Source: Elmis aenea
Lineage: Eukaryota; Arthropoda; Insecta; Coleoptera; Elmidae
Length of the DNA: 64,000 bases
Direction: 5' to 3'
Assembly: GCA_947652605.1 (NCBI GenBank)
Contig: OX393577.1
Location: 64,938,108 to 65,002,107 of the forward strand
The notes below the pieces were generated by a model, which saw only the letters and a list, made by a program, of their open reading frames with translations, was not told the origin of the DNA and made no database searches. Positions 1 through 12,379 of the stretch are shown here, in pieces. How positions within the stretch are numbered: the stretch's first letter is position 1; each line of letters opens with the position of its first letter. The translations under genes and the position numbers were made by a program.

Positions 1-1059
1 AACTTATAACAGTTAGTTCGTTGTTTTTAATTACTAATAAAAGCACTGTTCAATATAAAACTTCACATCCCTACATAATTTTTAGAAACCACAAGTTAAA
101 AATAATAACTGCATACCATTAAACAGCTAAGAACTTTATTGAAAAAGAATATGGTTCTGTTTATCTTCATAGTTGAAGCGTTTATCTCCTAATTTTATCA
201 ATTTTATTATTAATAGTTTCTTAGATGATTGTTTAAGTAGTATAATAAACCAAAATATTTACATAAAACATTTGTTTATCTACAAATGCTCCATAGAAAA
301 ACGTTTTCACCGTTTTTTGTAATTTAATAAGATAGTCACTGTTATAACCGCAGATAAATAATGAAACCATAATCCCTGATCCAACTGCTATTTTTGGACT
401 TCCTTATGTTATTTATCGTAAACACAACTTTCAATTTTATGAATGAAACATAACTGACGTTAATATTTCCTATAACAGAGCTGATTTAATCTAATAAAAA
501 TTATTTATGAAGCGCCGAGTTTAACAACATTGAATAAATTTTTGTACGTCATAATTTTAAAAGTATTTGCAAACAAAAATCAGGGCATGTAATTATATAA
601 ATGTATGTTACATATTTGTACTCCAAGGAATTTAAATTTAATTTTATAGTCGTTTAAATTTAACGTGAAAACGATTAAATCACTGCTAATTAATTAGTGG
701 CCAATTAATAAATAGCTAATTTTGTATAGCATTTCTCTCGATCGCCTCGTTAAAGGCCAATTAAAACGGAATTTGCATTATTAAAAGCTTTAAAATAAGC
801 ATAGCATGGCGTTACGATGAATAATTGCAAGATTTGAAGAATGCAGTTAAGTTAATCTAACAAAAACTGTTCCAATTTAACTTCAAAAATGCATAATAAC
901 GGCAAAAAAACTTCTGATTTTTTTTTATAGAACATTATTTTTATTTTATAGCCTGATTGCATATTTTATACACGATTTTTTTCTTTAGGCCGCCGTGTAC
1001 AGAATTAAAAATAATACTAATATACTAGGTTGGTTCAAAGTTGATTCTATAGGGAGAAA
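1..1059. other. No feature recognised
   Basis: AT-rich, frames short, no repeat structure recognised. Probably deep RhoGEF2 intron. Confidence 0.4.
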
Positions 1060-1214
1060 AACTGAAAAGAGCCAGCTTAAGTGGATAAGGTCATCTCACA
1101 AAAATGAATAAAATTAGAATAGTAAAACAAATGAGGAAAGAGGGTGTTGACAAAATAAGAAAAAGAGGGAGGTCCAGAAGAACCTGGAATGGGGAGATGG
1201 TCAACATGCCTAGG
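1060..1214 (+). pseudogene. Short RT C-terminal tail fragment (RTE-like)
   Basis: The plus strand reads EGVDKIRKRGRSRRTWNGEM (about 1140-1200), like the RGRPRxxW tail of the RTE-type fragments elsewhere in the window. It runs directly into the minus-strand SINE copy. Too short for certainty. Confidence 0.35.
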
Positions 1215-1431
1215 AAAAAAAAGAACGTTCACGTTCACATGCGGCAGACTGCTATAGGGGGATTGACCCCCTCTTAGTGAGTAAGGATGTGGATCGTCAA
1301 GGATGGGTGGAAGTACTGCCACAGCATTTGCCTTAACTGTAGGGGAAACCACCTGAAACCTGCACAATGACGGTCGGCCCTGGGATTCGAACCCACGACC
1401 TCCCGATTTCAAGTTAGGCACCGAGCTCGGG
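1215..1431 (-). repeat. tRNA-derived SINE, copy 1
   Basis: Minus-strand sequence begins GAGCTCGGTG (A-box region), has the Pol III box B GGTTCGAATCC at 1383-1393, then the family body TTTCAGGTGGTTTCCCCTAC and CTGTGGCAGTACTTCCACC. The same body occurs at 37178 and 46443. Confidence 0.75.
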
Positions 1432-1499
1432 TGAAAAAAGGAGCTAACATGGAGACAAGCGAGAACACTAGCGAGGCACAGAGGGGGTGGAGATTTTTC

Positions 1500-3000
1500 A
1501 TACACCGTCACTACCCAGCAATTTTAAATAAGTTTAAATACGAGGTGCGTCCAAAAAGCTTGAGAAATGATCACCTAAAGTCCTAAACCATAAACGAAGT
1601 ATTTATACATGGGCCCAAGATACCTTCCAAGTCAAGAAAAGGGTCTCTTTATTTGTTAGAATGCGTTAACTTACGATAATAAACATATATTAAAAAATAT
1701 AACATTACAATTTATTTTTCAGTCAATCGGTGGTTACTTTTTGGACGCGCCTCGTACCCGATTTTTTTTTAACTTCAAGCAAAATGAACGACTATTTAAC
1801 TCTTTGCTGTTAAGCTTTTCTATTTATTCTCAAACACGTTCGCAAAGTGACATTTCCATTGCGTAGTTAGCGGAAAAACGAACGCATCATCCTTTTTCAA
1901 ATACGCAGCCCGCTATTCCTGGCATAATCAACGGCAACATGTGGCAAGTTATGTTACAAAATGCATTCGTCGGTTACATCACTCAAGTTAATTTAGAACG
2001 TGAACATTGTCAACGTCTGAAGGTGTCTCAGTCGGATTTCCCTTGATCCCAACCTGCGGTAATAGCACCTTGACAATCACACCAAAGTGGCTTAAGCAAT
2101 ATACAATATACAGTATGATGTCACGACTCCGTTTTAACACTAAACAAGAAATAAAATAGTATACGAGCAGTCCACTACCAAGTCGTGTTAGCTACGGTAC
2201 TTGTAACTTGTGTTATTGTTTCCAGTATTTAATCACGTCACCTGCGAATGTAAATTGAACGTGTTAAATCTGGGATAACTGTAAATTCTCATACTTATTT
2301 ATGTACATATTTTATGTATTGTATTTAGTTATTTACTCCCGCTCGGGGAATTTCTCAACAGCTTCAAGCATCTCACATGCAATCAAGTTATCCGATAAGT
2401 GACGGGTTTTAATCCGCCGATGATATGCTCAGCGCGACATTTATTAAAACGATAAAGTTGGCGGCGCCAGCACAAATACAAAGGTTTACTTGAGTTAATT
2501 TAAAACATAACGCGTTGATCTTAGGCTAGAAGCATACTAAAACTCGAAGACCATCGAACGAACGCAACATTAAGATACGAAACTTTTTTTTCCGACACGA
2601 TTTCGCTATATTGGCCGCTAAAGATTGATGCTACGCAAAACGACTACAGCTAGGCACATTTTTAATCAGATATCTCCTCACGAATCGCCAGCATGTAAAT
2701 AATCCGAAATATATTTACATATTGATGGGATTAACACTAATGCAAAATTAATTATTCGCTTCTAACTTTTTTTGCCATGAAGCACAAGTTTAGTGTTTTT
2801 TTTTCCAACAAAATACATTTTGTAGTATAAATATTGTGTTGATCAAAAAGCTCCAAGACCCAAAATAATTATTTACGAACCATAGAAGTATCGCAATTTT
2901 TTTTGGTCTAGCATAATTGTAACTGGTTCATGATTTTTCGCTATAACCATAGCTTTTATCTTTGTTATATTAATATTCATATTATATCTACAATGTATCT
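1500..3000. other. Intronic DNA with a possible MITE
   Basis: ACGAGGTGCGTCCAAAAAGC (1541) and GCTTTTTGG-less complement TTTTTGGACGCGCCTCGT (1738-1755) look like inverted ends of a roughly 215-bp element. The remainder holds nothing recognisable. Confidence 0.4.
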
Positions 3001-3009
3001 GCTCATACG

Positions 3010-3290
3010 ACTAGATTGAATTGCGTCCTTTTCGCTTTTAGCTTATAGCACCACATCATCTGCAAATACTAATTCTGTGCAGATTCTGTGCAGAAAATCA
3101 AAGAAATATAAACACGTTAACAAAAAGGAGCAATAAAGATCACCAAAGATGATAAAACAAAACAAACCAAAGGGAAATAGAGAAGTAGGAGGGCCAATGA
3201 AGAGATGGGAACAACTATGACATATCTGGAAGGCGAAATGGGCACTTAGTCGAACCCTCGAAGCGAAAAAAAGAATTTGTATGATCACAA
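3010..3290 (-). pseudogene. Possible RT palm scrap
   Basis: The minus strand has FADDVVL followed, after a stop, by AKSEKD (3020-3065), matching the YADDVVLLAxSExD motif of RTE-type RTs. The rest of the frame upstream does not look like RT, and plus-strand REVGGPMKRW at 3170-3210 resembles an RT C-terminal tail in the opposite direction. Perhaps two tiny fragments. Confidence 0.3.
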
Positions 3291-3309
3291 AGCATTCTGA
3301 TTTTTATCC

Positions 3310-4050
3310 GTGGCTTAGAAATTCCTACTGGTAAATTATGTCCCCAAACATCAGCAATAAATTAGCAAACATTTTCAAAAATGCATTATTATAGCCAAAA
3401 AGATACGTTGATAACCTTGATGTTATTCCAAAAAGAAAAAATGTAGACGGTATTTAAAATTAGTCATACTAAATGCGGGTACACCATTTCTCACGTGCCA
3501 TCGTGCAGTTGCCAAACATTACATTTAAATTTTATGCAAATATTAAGGCGTGTCTCAGGAAATTTAACTCCAGAAGACTCAGATGAATATCGAATAGCAA
3601 TTATGCATTATTACATAAACCCAAAACAAAATCATGGATGCAAATCACGTAGATTGATTTTCTGTTGAAAACCATAAAAAATGCATAAACGATAAATTGT
3701 ATTTATTTGTAAGGAAAAAAACACAAATATATATAAGTAAAATTTAAACTAAACTAAAAATATATCATAAGACTAACTGAGGAGAACTTTGTGTATTTAG
3801 AAGAAGAAAAAACTGTAAACACGTTTCCCTGCATGCTAGTTATTCGCCCAACTTAACTGTTTCATCTTCTTCATTCTTAAGTGTATCACTAAAAAGCTGA
3901 TATTACAAGTATATTTGGCATATGAAATTATCACGGTTCTTTAACATTCAGATTTTTATTTTTAGCACTACAACAGATGAGATAAAAACAAAAAAGTACA
4001 TTTTTGCTTCTATATGACGCTCACTGTACATTTTTCAAAACTTCTAAATA
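3310..4050. other. No gene; AT-rich
   Basis: Nothing recognisable before the Penelope frame opens at about 4054. Confidence 0.4.
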
Positions 4051-4053
4051 ACC

Positions 4054-5345
4054 CTAGAACCTAAAGATCATTAACAAATACCTAATTAATAATAATAATA
4101 ACATAACAACAACAAACATTTCAAAATCATTAAATCCTGTAAAATTCTACAAAATTCCATATGTAAAAATTCTTTCAGAAAATTTATCATCCATTTTAAA
4201 ACACCATAATATTCAATTGGTGTATAAAAATCAATTTACCCTACAATCAGTGTATACAAAATTAAAAGATCCTACAAATAAAATTTTAAAAAACAATTTA
4301 ATATATAGCTGCTCTTGTGATCAATGCAATACCATATACATAGGACAGACCAAACAAACATTACGAACTAGAATGTATGGTCACAAAAGCGATGTTAAAA
4401 AATTGAAAGACAATTTAAATTTGAATAATAATAACAAAAATATTCCAACAACCACTAGCTTAACAGAACACATGTTAAATACCAATCACAATTTCAATTT
4501 AAATGACGTTAAGATTGTTCACCACGAAGAAAATTTGTTTAAAAGACTTATAGCTGAAAGTATTTATATTAATGTAAACAAAAATGCATGTAATGACAGA
4601 TCTGACATTGATAACATTTGTCAAAAGACTTACAAATTACTTTTTGATATCTGTAACCAAAACAGTTTAATAATTAAATAATACATTCCTTTAATAACAT
4701 TGCTCCAAATAATCTTAATTTCAAAAGTAGTTTTCAATTTAATTTGAAGTTGTGTTAAACCAACTTAGGACATCTACTAATTAATTAAAAAATTATTGGT
4801 CCACATAGTTCAGTTTCCCCCCTTTCTGTAAAACTGGTATAAAATGTTACTGGTGTTGAACCTGACTATTGTACGTAAAATTTTTAAAGTGTTTGCTTTT
4901 GTGCTTTGTCTTTTTTAAAATTTTATGTTATCCGTTTTAATTTACATTTTTACACATAAAATCCTTTCAATGAAAAGACTGTTTACTTTTTACAATAAAT
5001 TAGTGCGACTGTATCACTGTTATTTTTGACTTTCGAATTGTTCTACACATTCAAAAAACAAATGGTTATGTGCACCATGTTAGCCTTGTCAATTATCAAT
5101 GAATATTGTTAAAATTGTAAGTATTTTTATTGTATAATTGTTTCAATCTAATTTGTAACTTGTATTTAGTATTTAAAATGTATGTTATTTATATTTAATC
5201 GTTTCAAGTCATGTTAAGAATAGTTTTATAAACGAAATTTGTAATCACATTTGTTTTCAGCCCTTGAAGAAGCCTTAAAAACATTAAGTGCGAAACGTCG
5301 GATTTTTAACCAAAATCAATAAAAACCGTCCTGTAAATCCAGAGT
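4054..5345 (+). mobile_element. 3' part of a Penelope-like retroelement with GIY-YIG endonuclease domain
   Basis: An open frame from about 4054 to 4681 encodes a Penelope-type C-terminus: NPVKFYKIPYVKILSENL, the connector up to KLKDPTNKILKNNLIYSC, then the GIY-YIG domain with CDQCNTIYIGQTKQTLRTRM and the catalytic Arg region, then the H-x-H/E part (EHMLNTNHNF). The reverse transcriptase is missing upstream, so this is a 5' truncated copy. The 3' tail at 5258-5345 (CTTGAAGAAGCC ... GTGCGAAACGTCGG) is a terminal sequence with a hammerhead-like core (GAAAC) usual for these elements. The frame itself is undamaged. Confidence 0.85.
4217..4681 (+). CDS. GIY-YIG endonuclease domain of Penelope-like element
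   Basis: This domain nicks DNA for target-primed insertion of Penelope-like elements. Cysteines SCSCDQC precede TIYIGQT (the GIY-YIG strands), with Arg residues in RTRMYGHKSDV and a downstream conserved acidic residue in HHEENLFKRLIAESIYI. It ends with a stop at 4681. The first in-frame ATG is internal, so it was made as part of a longer RT polyprotein that is no longer present. Confidence 0.8.
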   Translation: MVYKNQFTLQSVYTKLKDPTNKILKNNLIYSCSCDQCNTIYIGQTKQTLRTRMYGHKSDVKKLKDNLNLNNNNKNIPTTTSLTEHMLNTNHNFNLNDVKIVHHEENLFKRLIAESIYINVNKNACNDRSDIDNICQKTYKLLFDICNQNSLIIK

Positions 5346-5369
5346 TTTTAATTTCTAAACCTTAAAACA

Positions 5370-6260
5370 ACGGACGTTCAACAATTTATAATAACCCTAG
5401 AAATGTAGATCTAATATTTGTGACTTCCTGGTAACTTAATCAAATCTATGGCCCGATAGCATAAAAACTAAACCTGGGTTAATCCCTAGCTTTAGGCGTT
5501 AACCAAGCTTTTATGCAATCAGACCTTAATGTTTTACTTTAAGCTAGATCCTCATACACCTCGTGTAATCTTAAAGCAGTACAATCTGAAGTTTTTTCTT
5601 CCATGAATACAACAAACTTTTAGGCTACAGCCCTTATAATTAAGTTTACCAATTATGGCAATATGGAGTTAATTAATATTCTTTTAAAACATTATTAATT
5701 ATCCACACAATTGTAAAATCATTGATTAACATTCACACACTTGCACATACACCTACATGCAAGGTTTTACATTTCTATGACATAAACGAAATGATCTCAG
5801 ATACCTATGCTGACTCAGTAACATACCAAACACCTAAATATCGTGCATATTTTAACGATTAGGCAAAAACGCATGTCGAATGTTTTTAAAAGTAGGTATA
5901 AGGTTAATGCATTCTAAAAGAAGTTACGTATTTGCATTTTTACCAAGAATCCGTTCGTTGTCAAAAGAATCCAACCCAATTAAAACAAATTTATAACACA
6001 GAAACGACATGTTCGACGGTCAGCTACTTTAAATCTAAAGGTGTGATAAAACAAACGAAAAAATCATCATTTTTCACATACCAACGACTTTATAACAGTT
6101 TTTAATTCAAAATAACCAATCTCCTAATTTATGTTAACAGCTTATGCGAGCTTTTTAGGTTTTTTATTGACCCAATTTGTTGAAAGACGAATTCTTCGCG
6201 TTCTTAGAAGATTTTTAAGTTGAAAAGTTATATCTGCTTGCAAATATGCGAACAAAAATT
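5370..6260. other. No gene; AT-rich intronic DNA
   Basis: No coding or repeat structure that I could support. Confidence 0.4.
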
Positions 6261-6266
6261 TGTATA

Positions 6267-6826
6267 CGAGGGTCAGGCAGAATTTATTGTGATTAAAAAA
6301 CAAGGTTAATAATTTCCAACATTAAATATGTTCAAAGTAACTGCCTTCAGCAATGATGCACTTAAGCATTATTACTCTCCCATCGTTAAAAGCTCCTAAA
6401 CCATCTTTTTTCGGAATACTTACAAGATAATTGTTAACGGCAGTATCAATATCCTTCTCTGACAAATACTTTTTACGCCACCTGCCTCAAAGCTTCTCCA
6501 CACACAACGAGGAAATTCTCAAGGTTTGGACTGCGCAGTCCAAACCTCAAGAATTTCCTGCACCCTGCACGTGTATGGCTACATTTAGCTAACCAATTAA
6601 ATGTGCATGATAACAGTGAAACGCGGAGTTTAAAACGTCTTAACGCCTTAACAACGAACCTAAGATAAGTGCATCTAGCTTAATTGTGCATTGACCAGGC
6701 CCGTACATCTCAAAAAAAAAAAAAACTGCCATTGCTCGCTGCTTCTGGGTGATTGTTGGAATTTCATCTTCGCGAATCTATACTACTGTTTTTTTTTTAC
6801 TCTCACTAAACTCAGCTTAACCCTCG
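6267..6826 (-). mobile_element. Decayed, internally deleted mariner
   Basis: Ends CGAGGGTCAGGC... and ...CAGCTTAACCCTCG form imperfect inverted repeats of about 28 bp flanked by TA. Only the transposase C-terminus is left on the minus strand (6310-6480): KKYLSEKDIDTAVNNYLVSI ... KCIIAEGSYFEHI stop, the typical mariner ending. About half the element is missing, and a 48-bp palindrome lies at 6511-6558. Confidence 0.75.
6511..6558. repeat. 48-bp near-perfect palindrome
   Basis: Arms GGAAATTCTCAAGGTTTGGA... and its complement (24 bp each, no spacer, one 2-bp mismatch) centred on GCGC at 6534. Lies inside the decayed mariner. Confidence 0.7.
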
Positions 6827-6839
6827 TATACCGTGTAGG

Positions 6840-8030
6840 TATTTATTGGTCGTAAATCGGCAATTACTTAATAAATTAACATAATTATCCATTAAACAAT
6901 AACAAAAATGCCTTGCACACCTCAAATATACATCACAGAGTTACCCATAATGTCATGTCAATGACTGAGAGGATGTAAATATAAACAGCATGGAAACATT
7001 TAAATGTTCAACACTTTGATGCAACTTTAATGTAGCCGATTGACACTTAAGGTTTCACAATACTTTTCATCGATCATGCGTTATTGATAGCGATTTTCTT
7101 GCGCACAAACACGACTTGGAGTCGATTTTGTTTGTTCAAAGTCCTTACATTTCCGCCACTTGAGGCCAATTGCCGACTAGTACAGGAAACTTCTTAAATT
7201 CCGACGAATTTCGTCATCGGAACTTTATTGCCGCACGGTATCTTTAACATACAATGACATTAATGCTTGAAATAACTGCATATATGAAAAATTCTAGCAG
7301 ATAAATTAAATCAACAACGTACTACAAGGCAAACAGTTAAATGATGCTCAAATATGACATATTTCCATGTTGTTGTTTTTTAAATATGAACATTACGGTT
7401 AGTTTTGATTGTAAATTTGTATTTTTGTTTTGTAATTTTGGGTAATTTTTTAATAACTGACATTATTTAAAAAAATTTGATTTTTCATTAATAATACAAC
7501 TAATTGCAATAAAAGATCAATCGATAAATTAATAACCAGAAAGAGTTAAGGAATTTAAATAGTATAAATAGATTAGTAGTTGTATACAAAAAGCATATTT
7601 TTACTGGCAATGTGATTTTTTGATCCGTCCTTGGAAAAAATTTTGGTTACATTTATCGCTACAAACCGTTGAAAGTTCTTACTAGTTGCCACTGGACCAA
7701 ACATAATTTCATATCGGTCACAATAATTCCGTAAATAAAAACCCATTGTGTGGGTAGCATGGTACACAATTGTAATTACGTTTTTGTGGGCCGTTAGACG
7801 AAGACTAAACAAATCCAAGGTACCCACTAAAACGGCTCGAACAATAAAGTAATTATTTTTATCTTTGGTGAACTTGCACTACCGTTTGTTTATTGGCTGT
7901 ATGTTAACGAGAGCCATACGGAAAAATATAGAATACCAAAAGACTGGAAGGTGTCTGTTATATGACCGATATTCAAGACTGGCAATAGCAAAAATGCGAA
8001 AATTATAGAGGCATATGACCTCTAAACAAG
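6840..8030. other. Unassigned, with one 84-codon frame
   Basis: A minus frame at 7573-7827 (ending NHIASKNMLFVYNY) looks somewhat protein-like but matches no family I know and lacks clear splice or start signals. Otherwise empty. Confidence 0.3.
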
Positions 8031-8035
8031 TATGG

Positions 8036-8122
8036 GGGGGGAGTAGGAGTCGGGAGTCGAGAGTCGGAGCTTTTTTGAGGAGTCGGGAGTCGGAAAAACT
8101 ACCGACTCCCGACTCTTTTTTG
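8036..8122. repeat. GGGAGTC repeats with perfect hairpin
   Basis: GGAGTCGGGAGTCG-type repeats lead into a perfect 14-bp stem GAGTCGGGAGTCGG (8080-8093) / CCGACTCCCGACTC (8102-8115), loop AAAAACTA, then TTTTTT. Possibly the end of a hAT-like repeat; no TIR partner was found. Confidence 0.5.
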
Positions 8123-8659
8123 ATTTAGTTTTTTCGAGGATGACCACAGAATGAAAAACGTCAAACAAAAGCAAAAAAAAAGAACGAGATCAAACGATTT
8201 TTTAACGGAAACGGGAACGATTAACGAAACACAAACTAGTGTTAGCTGTGAACGTCCAATTTTTATCTGCAAAAATTACCTGACTGGAAAGGTTTATAGA
8301 CAGCGCAAGGATACAAAACACATGATTCGGGTGATACACGGTAAGGTTAGTTTTGTAGTCAACCAATTCTTACCCAGTGTTGACATTTGAAAGATTTTAA
8401 AAGCCGATAGTCCATTGATTTTGAATTTTTTAAGGTCAAGGTAGAAATCTGTTCTAATATTAAACTTTTTTATGAGTAATTTTATTTTGTTTAATTAATC
8501 AAATTCAATAAGAAATTGATAGTTAACAAAAGTCGATGTATAACCAGGAGTGTTTTGCAGATAAGTTTTGTAAATTGGCACGCAGTGGAGACTAACTTGT
8601 CCATAGTATTTTATTATTATATACGTTTCATAAGATTACCGAAAATTTCCTGTATATTG

Positions 8660-9160
8660 AGCACAATTGCTAAATTTTGCGTATAATACACAAGTACAAA
8701 AATACATACATACAGACTCTCTTAAGACCAACTCTAACATATAACAGCGAGACATGGGTAATGAACAAAATCACACAGTTAAAGCTAGAAGCCTGGGAAC
8801 GGAAGATTCTTCGAAGAATATTTGGTGGGAAAAAAGTGGAAAACAGGTGGGAACGAAGAACAAATGCAGACGTTTACAACTTATACCAAGTACCAAACAT
8901 AACTCAATTCATCAAAGCTCGACGATTGCAGTGACTAGGTCACATCTTGAACGAATGGAAGAGGACAGAGATGTAAAATATGTGGGCTGGAAGATACTCG
9001 AAGGAAAAAGAAAAATGGGCAGATCGAGGAGGAGATGGAGAGAGACAGTTCTGGAGGACATAAAAGAGAGAAGGAAAAAAAAACTGGAGGCAAACAGTGA
9101 AGGACAGGAAGAGATGGAAAGATTTTACTAAGCAATGGGCCTAAAAGGCCTGTGAACGCA
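8660..9160 (+). pseudogene. Non-LTR retrotransposon (RTE/CR1-like) reverse transcriptase C-terminus
   Basis: RPTLTYNSETWVMNKITQLK, EAWERKILRRIFGGKK, RRTNADVYNLY and IKARRLQ then, past a stop, LGHILNEWKRTEM are the conserved thumb and C-terminal block. A frameshifted stretch to 9131 continues it. It is 5' truncated and broken. Plus orientation. Confidence 0.8.
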
Positions 9161-9193
9161 GAAGTTATTTGATTCCTTAGAGCGCGAATTTTA

Positions 9194-9895
9194 ATCAGTA
9201 GTAATATAACAAGTGCATTGAAAATTATCCATAATTTTTGGTAAATGCAAGTTGAGCTGAAAAAAACACGAGTGCACGAGTTATTTTTTCTGATCCAACT
9301 TGCATGAGTAAAGATTTGTCAAAAATTATAGATTATTTGCAATGCACGAGTTATGTTTTGCCAGAAAATTTCCTTCACCTAACCTACCTGTCAAATTAAA
9401 TGTATGTTATGTCAAATTTTACAAGTACTGTCAGAGTGGTGAGTTAGGGGTGTGGTTTAATCTATATTAAAGTAACGCTACTGGTCGCCGAAATTCGTCA
9501 AAAAATTATCAACACCAAAATATTTAATTACCTCTCCAAATTTATATTTTCGACCAATCACAAACTCAGATTTCTTAAAAACGAACAATAAACGCATGAA
9601 AATCTGTTGATTGCGAAAAGGATATTATCAGTGTATGATTATGTTTATTGGTCGTTTCTAGGAAATCTGAGTTTCTTATTGGCCAAAAACGCAGTTTGAC
9701 AGGAGAATCAACATCTGACAGAGGAATGTAAAATGATTCCCGTGTAATAATGCTCCTATTGCTATTCTCTAGAAGATTTAAGATTAGTGATTGGTTGAAA
9801 ACGCAAATTTGACAGGTGAAGGAAATTTTCACTAAAAATATTGAGATATTTTTCAAATAGGGCATTAAGCCCTTACCGTTGTGCGATATCTTAAA
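9194..9895. repeat. Foldback element B, copy 1
   Basis: Begins ATCAGTAGTAA, then AAGTGCATTGAAAATTATC and a GCAAGTTGAGCTGAAAAAAACACGAG motif that recurs inverted downstream (CTTGCATGAGTAAAG ... GCAATGCACGAGTTA). Further pairs such as ACCAATCACAAACTCAG / CTGAGTTTCTTATTGG (9556, 9668) extend it to about 9895. Right limit approximate. Confidence 0.55.
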
Positions 9896-9899
9896 CTCC

Positions 9900-11010
9900 A
9901 CTAAGGTTACATATTATTATCACTTAACGCTAAAACATTTTTGGAACGGCTTGCTCACGATTTAAGTGCTACTTAAAAATGTTTAATCACTGGCGCGTGT
10001 TAAAATTCATAACCCAAGCAAAGATTATTTAAACACGTAAAAATTCCGATATAAAAACCGCTTATAAAAGCATTACGGTACTGAACGGATTACACTCGAC
10101 GCTGCTTACATTTTTATTAAAACTGCATGGCGCGAAAAAAATCTTGACACAGCGATCGTAATTTAATGGAGTTATATTGCAGTGTTTATTAAACATCGTC
10201 GATAAAATGGACATTCCGAAAGAAAATATATTAATGTCAGTTGAATTTATTCTGGATATAAACATCGACTTGGACGTTTGAATTGTATCGTTTCAAAACT
10301 TTTATGTACCGAAAAGGATTGACACAAGCCAGGCAGTTTGTTTATTATAGTGGCGTCAAGCGATTGTGTGAGAGAAAACAAATTATTTACTCACTTCGAC
10401 AATATAAAAAGCATTTACTTAACGAGTCTGAGTATTTCGGAACACTTCTAACGCAATAAATCTATTATTTTATAAGGCGATAAATTACGAATTAAGGGCA
10501 TAATTTATTGTGGGAGTGTTTAAGTAATTACTTACACACCAAAGCAAATTATTAAACAGAAACCCCTATTATCTGGACAGAGGTATCTAAACCTTATACG
10601 AAAGTATAGCCTAAAAATTTTACAGACAATTTAAACAAAATTATTTACAGGAGAAGTAATTCAGAAAAGTTTCTGACATAACATGACTGTTAAAACCTTT
10701 AATATGAAGAACCGATTAATAATAATCCAGGGATCGTTCTTCTGCAACTTAGAACCCAAAATTTATATAATACTGAATCACTGAGAACCAAATTTATGAA
10801 TTTAAAATATTTATTATACAAGCTAAAATCAATTTAGGATTTAGAAACTTGGGGTCTAGCACAAACGCAAAAATAAAAAATACAGTCTCAGAAATTGAGA
10901 TTTTTAGAAAATAGAGGGATGTAGACTAATTGATAAGATCAACAAAGATACAAAGAGAAAGAGACTAGACGTAAAAACTTAATTATAAAAATCTAAGATA
11001 AATGAACATA
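9900..11010. other. No gene recognised
   Basis: AT-rich DNA with no element ends seen. Confidence 0.4.
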
Positions 11011-12120
11011 GGGACGTAGGTACGTACAAATGTACAAAATGGAAAAATGAATAAGGCAGAAACTGGAATAAAAGGTAAGCCAACTGGAGAAAGGTTTCAC
11101 TGTTTCTTACCAACAGAAGAAAGGTAGAAAAACAAAACAACAAGTGGGGAAAAATATACCTTGACATTCATGGTACAGCAAGACCAGATTAAGAAAAAAA
11201 GTTTCCTTGCAAGGGAGTGGTCGCGACATGTTGTCGCTAGAATCTGATCATCAAGAACATCAAAACCAAATGTTTTGCAGAGTTATACGTGCCAATGGCC
11301 ATTTCCTTCTGAAAAATAGGAGAAAAACTGAAAGGTTGAATAAGTAAGGTAATTTTTGCGATCGCGTTGGCCATGAAACCGTCAGCGATAAAATCGAAAT
11401 TCTTCTATTTACCAATGCGCGCATCCTTTGCACGTAAAATGGTGCAAATGTTTTGAAAAAATCGTGAAGGTTTCCTGAGAAAAACGTCAAAAACGAAACT
11501 CCTGCAAAAGCGCCATGATTTGGGAAGTTGTATAACTAAATCTATGCGACTTGCATGGGCGTTTAACATAGGGAAAACCGTTTTTACTAGGGCCTCGTTT
11601 TTCGCGTTTTTCTCCGGAACCGTTTAAGATTTTTTCAAAAACTTTGGACCAGTTTACTTGCAAAGGATGCGTGCATTGGTAAATAGAAGAATTTCGATTT
11701 TATCTCTGGCGGTTTCATGGCCAACGCGATCGTAAAAATTACCTTCATTATTCAACCTTTCAGTTTTCCCCTATTTCTCCGAAGGAAATGGCCAGTGGCA
11801 CGTATAACTCTGGAAAATATTTAGTTTTAATGTTCTTGATGCAATAAACACAGCCTTGATCAGATTCTAGCGACAACATATCATGACCCTCCTTGCAAGA
11901 TGACTAAGACGCCAGTCAGAACGTAGGTACAAACGTAAAAATGAACAAAATGAGAAAATGAGTAAGGCAGAAACTAGACTAAAGGTAAGTCAGATGGAGA
12001 GAGATTTAGCAGGTACATACTGATAGAAAAGAGATGAGAAAAATCAAGAGTGAGGAAAACTATACTTCAACATCCAAGGTATAGCAAGGCCTGATTAAGA
12101 AGAAAAACTTTCCTTAAGGT
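11011..12120. repeat. Direct repeat pair flanking foldback A
   Basis: 11011-11204 (GACGTAGGTACG ... AGGCAGAAACTGG ... AGACCAGATTAAGAAAAAAAG) recurs at 11921-12120 (AACGTAGGTACA ... AGGCAGAAACTAG ... AGGCCTGATTAAGAAGAAAAA). The copies are similar over about 195 bp. Origin unknown; both end at the same TTTCCTT where the foldback joins. Confidence 0.6.
11205..11899. mobile_element. Foldback element A, copy 1 (about 695 bp)
   Basis: Ends CCTTGCAAGGGAG and CTCCTTGCAAG; the two arms (about 11205-11500 and 11600-11899) are long imperfect inverted repeats, e.g. GGCCATGAAACCGTCAG against CTGGCGGTTTCATGGCC. There is no ORF of note. It lies between two direct repeats (11011-11204 and 11921-12120). Confidence 0.75.
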
Positions 12121-12379
12121 ATTGTGTTATAAATATTTTCATTATTGAGACCCATATATTTTCAAATATAAAAAAAAAATCATTTTAAGAATTAACACTT
12201 TCATAACTAAAAAGATAAAGTTTGATCTCTGGCTTCAACAGAAAAAAAAACGGTACCGGTCCAGTAAAAACAATCTTTTTAATACAAACATTATAATTTC
12301 GAATTTATTTTCATCATTTTGTACACTATTCGCCATTTTTTTATCTATTTCCGCGGTTCATGTACTGCGACCTATTGGT

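Noticed and set aside
8151..8390. 79-codon plus frame rich in Lys/Arg/Thr
   Set aside because: No recognised domain, no splice context, next to a simple repeat; could not be supported as a gene.
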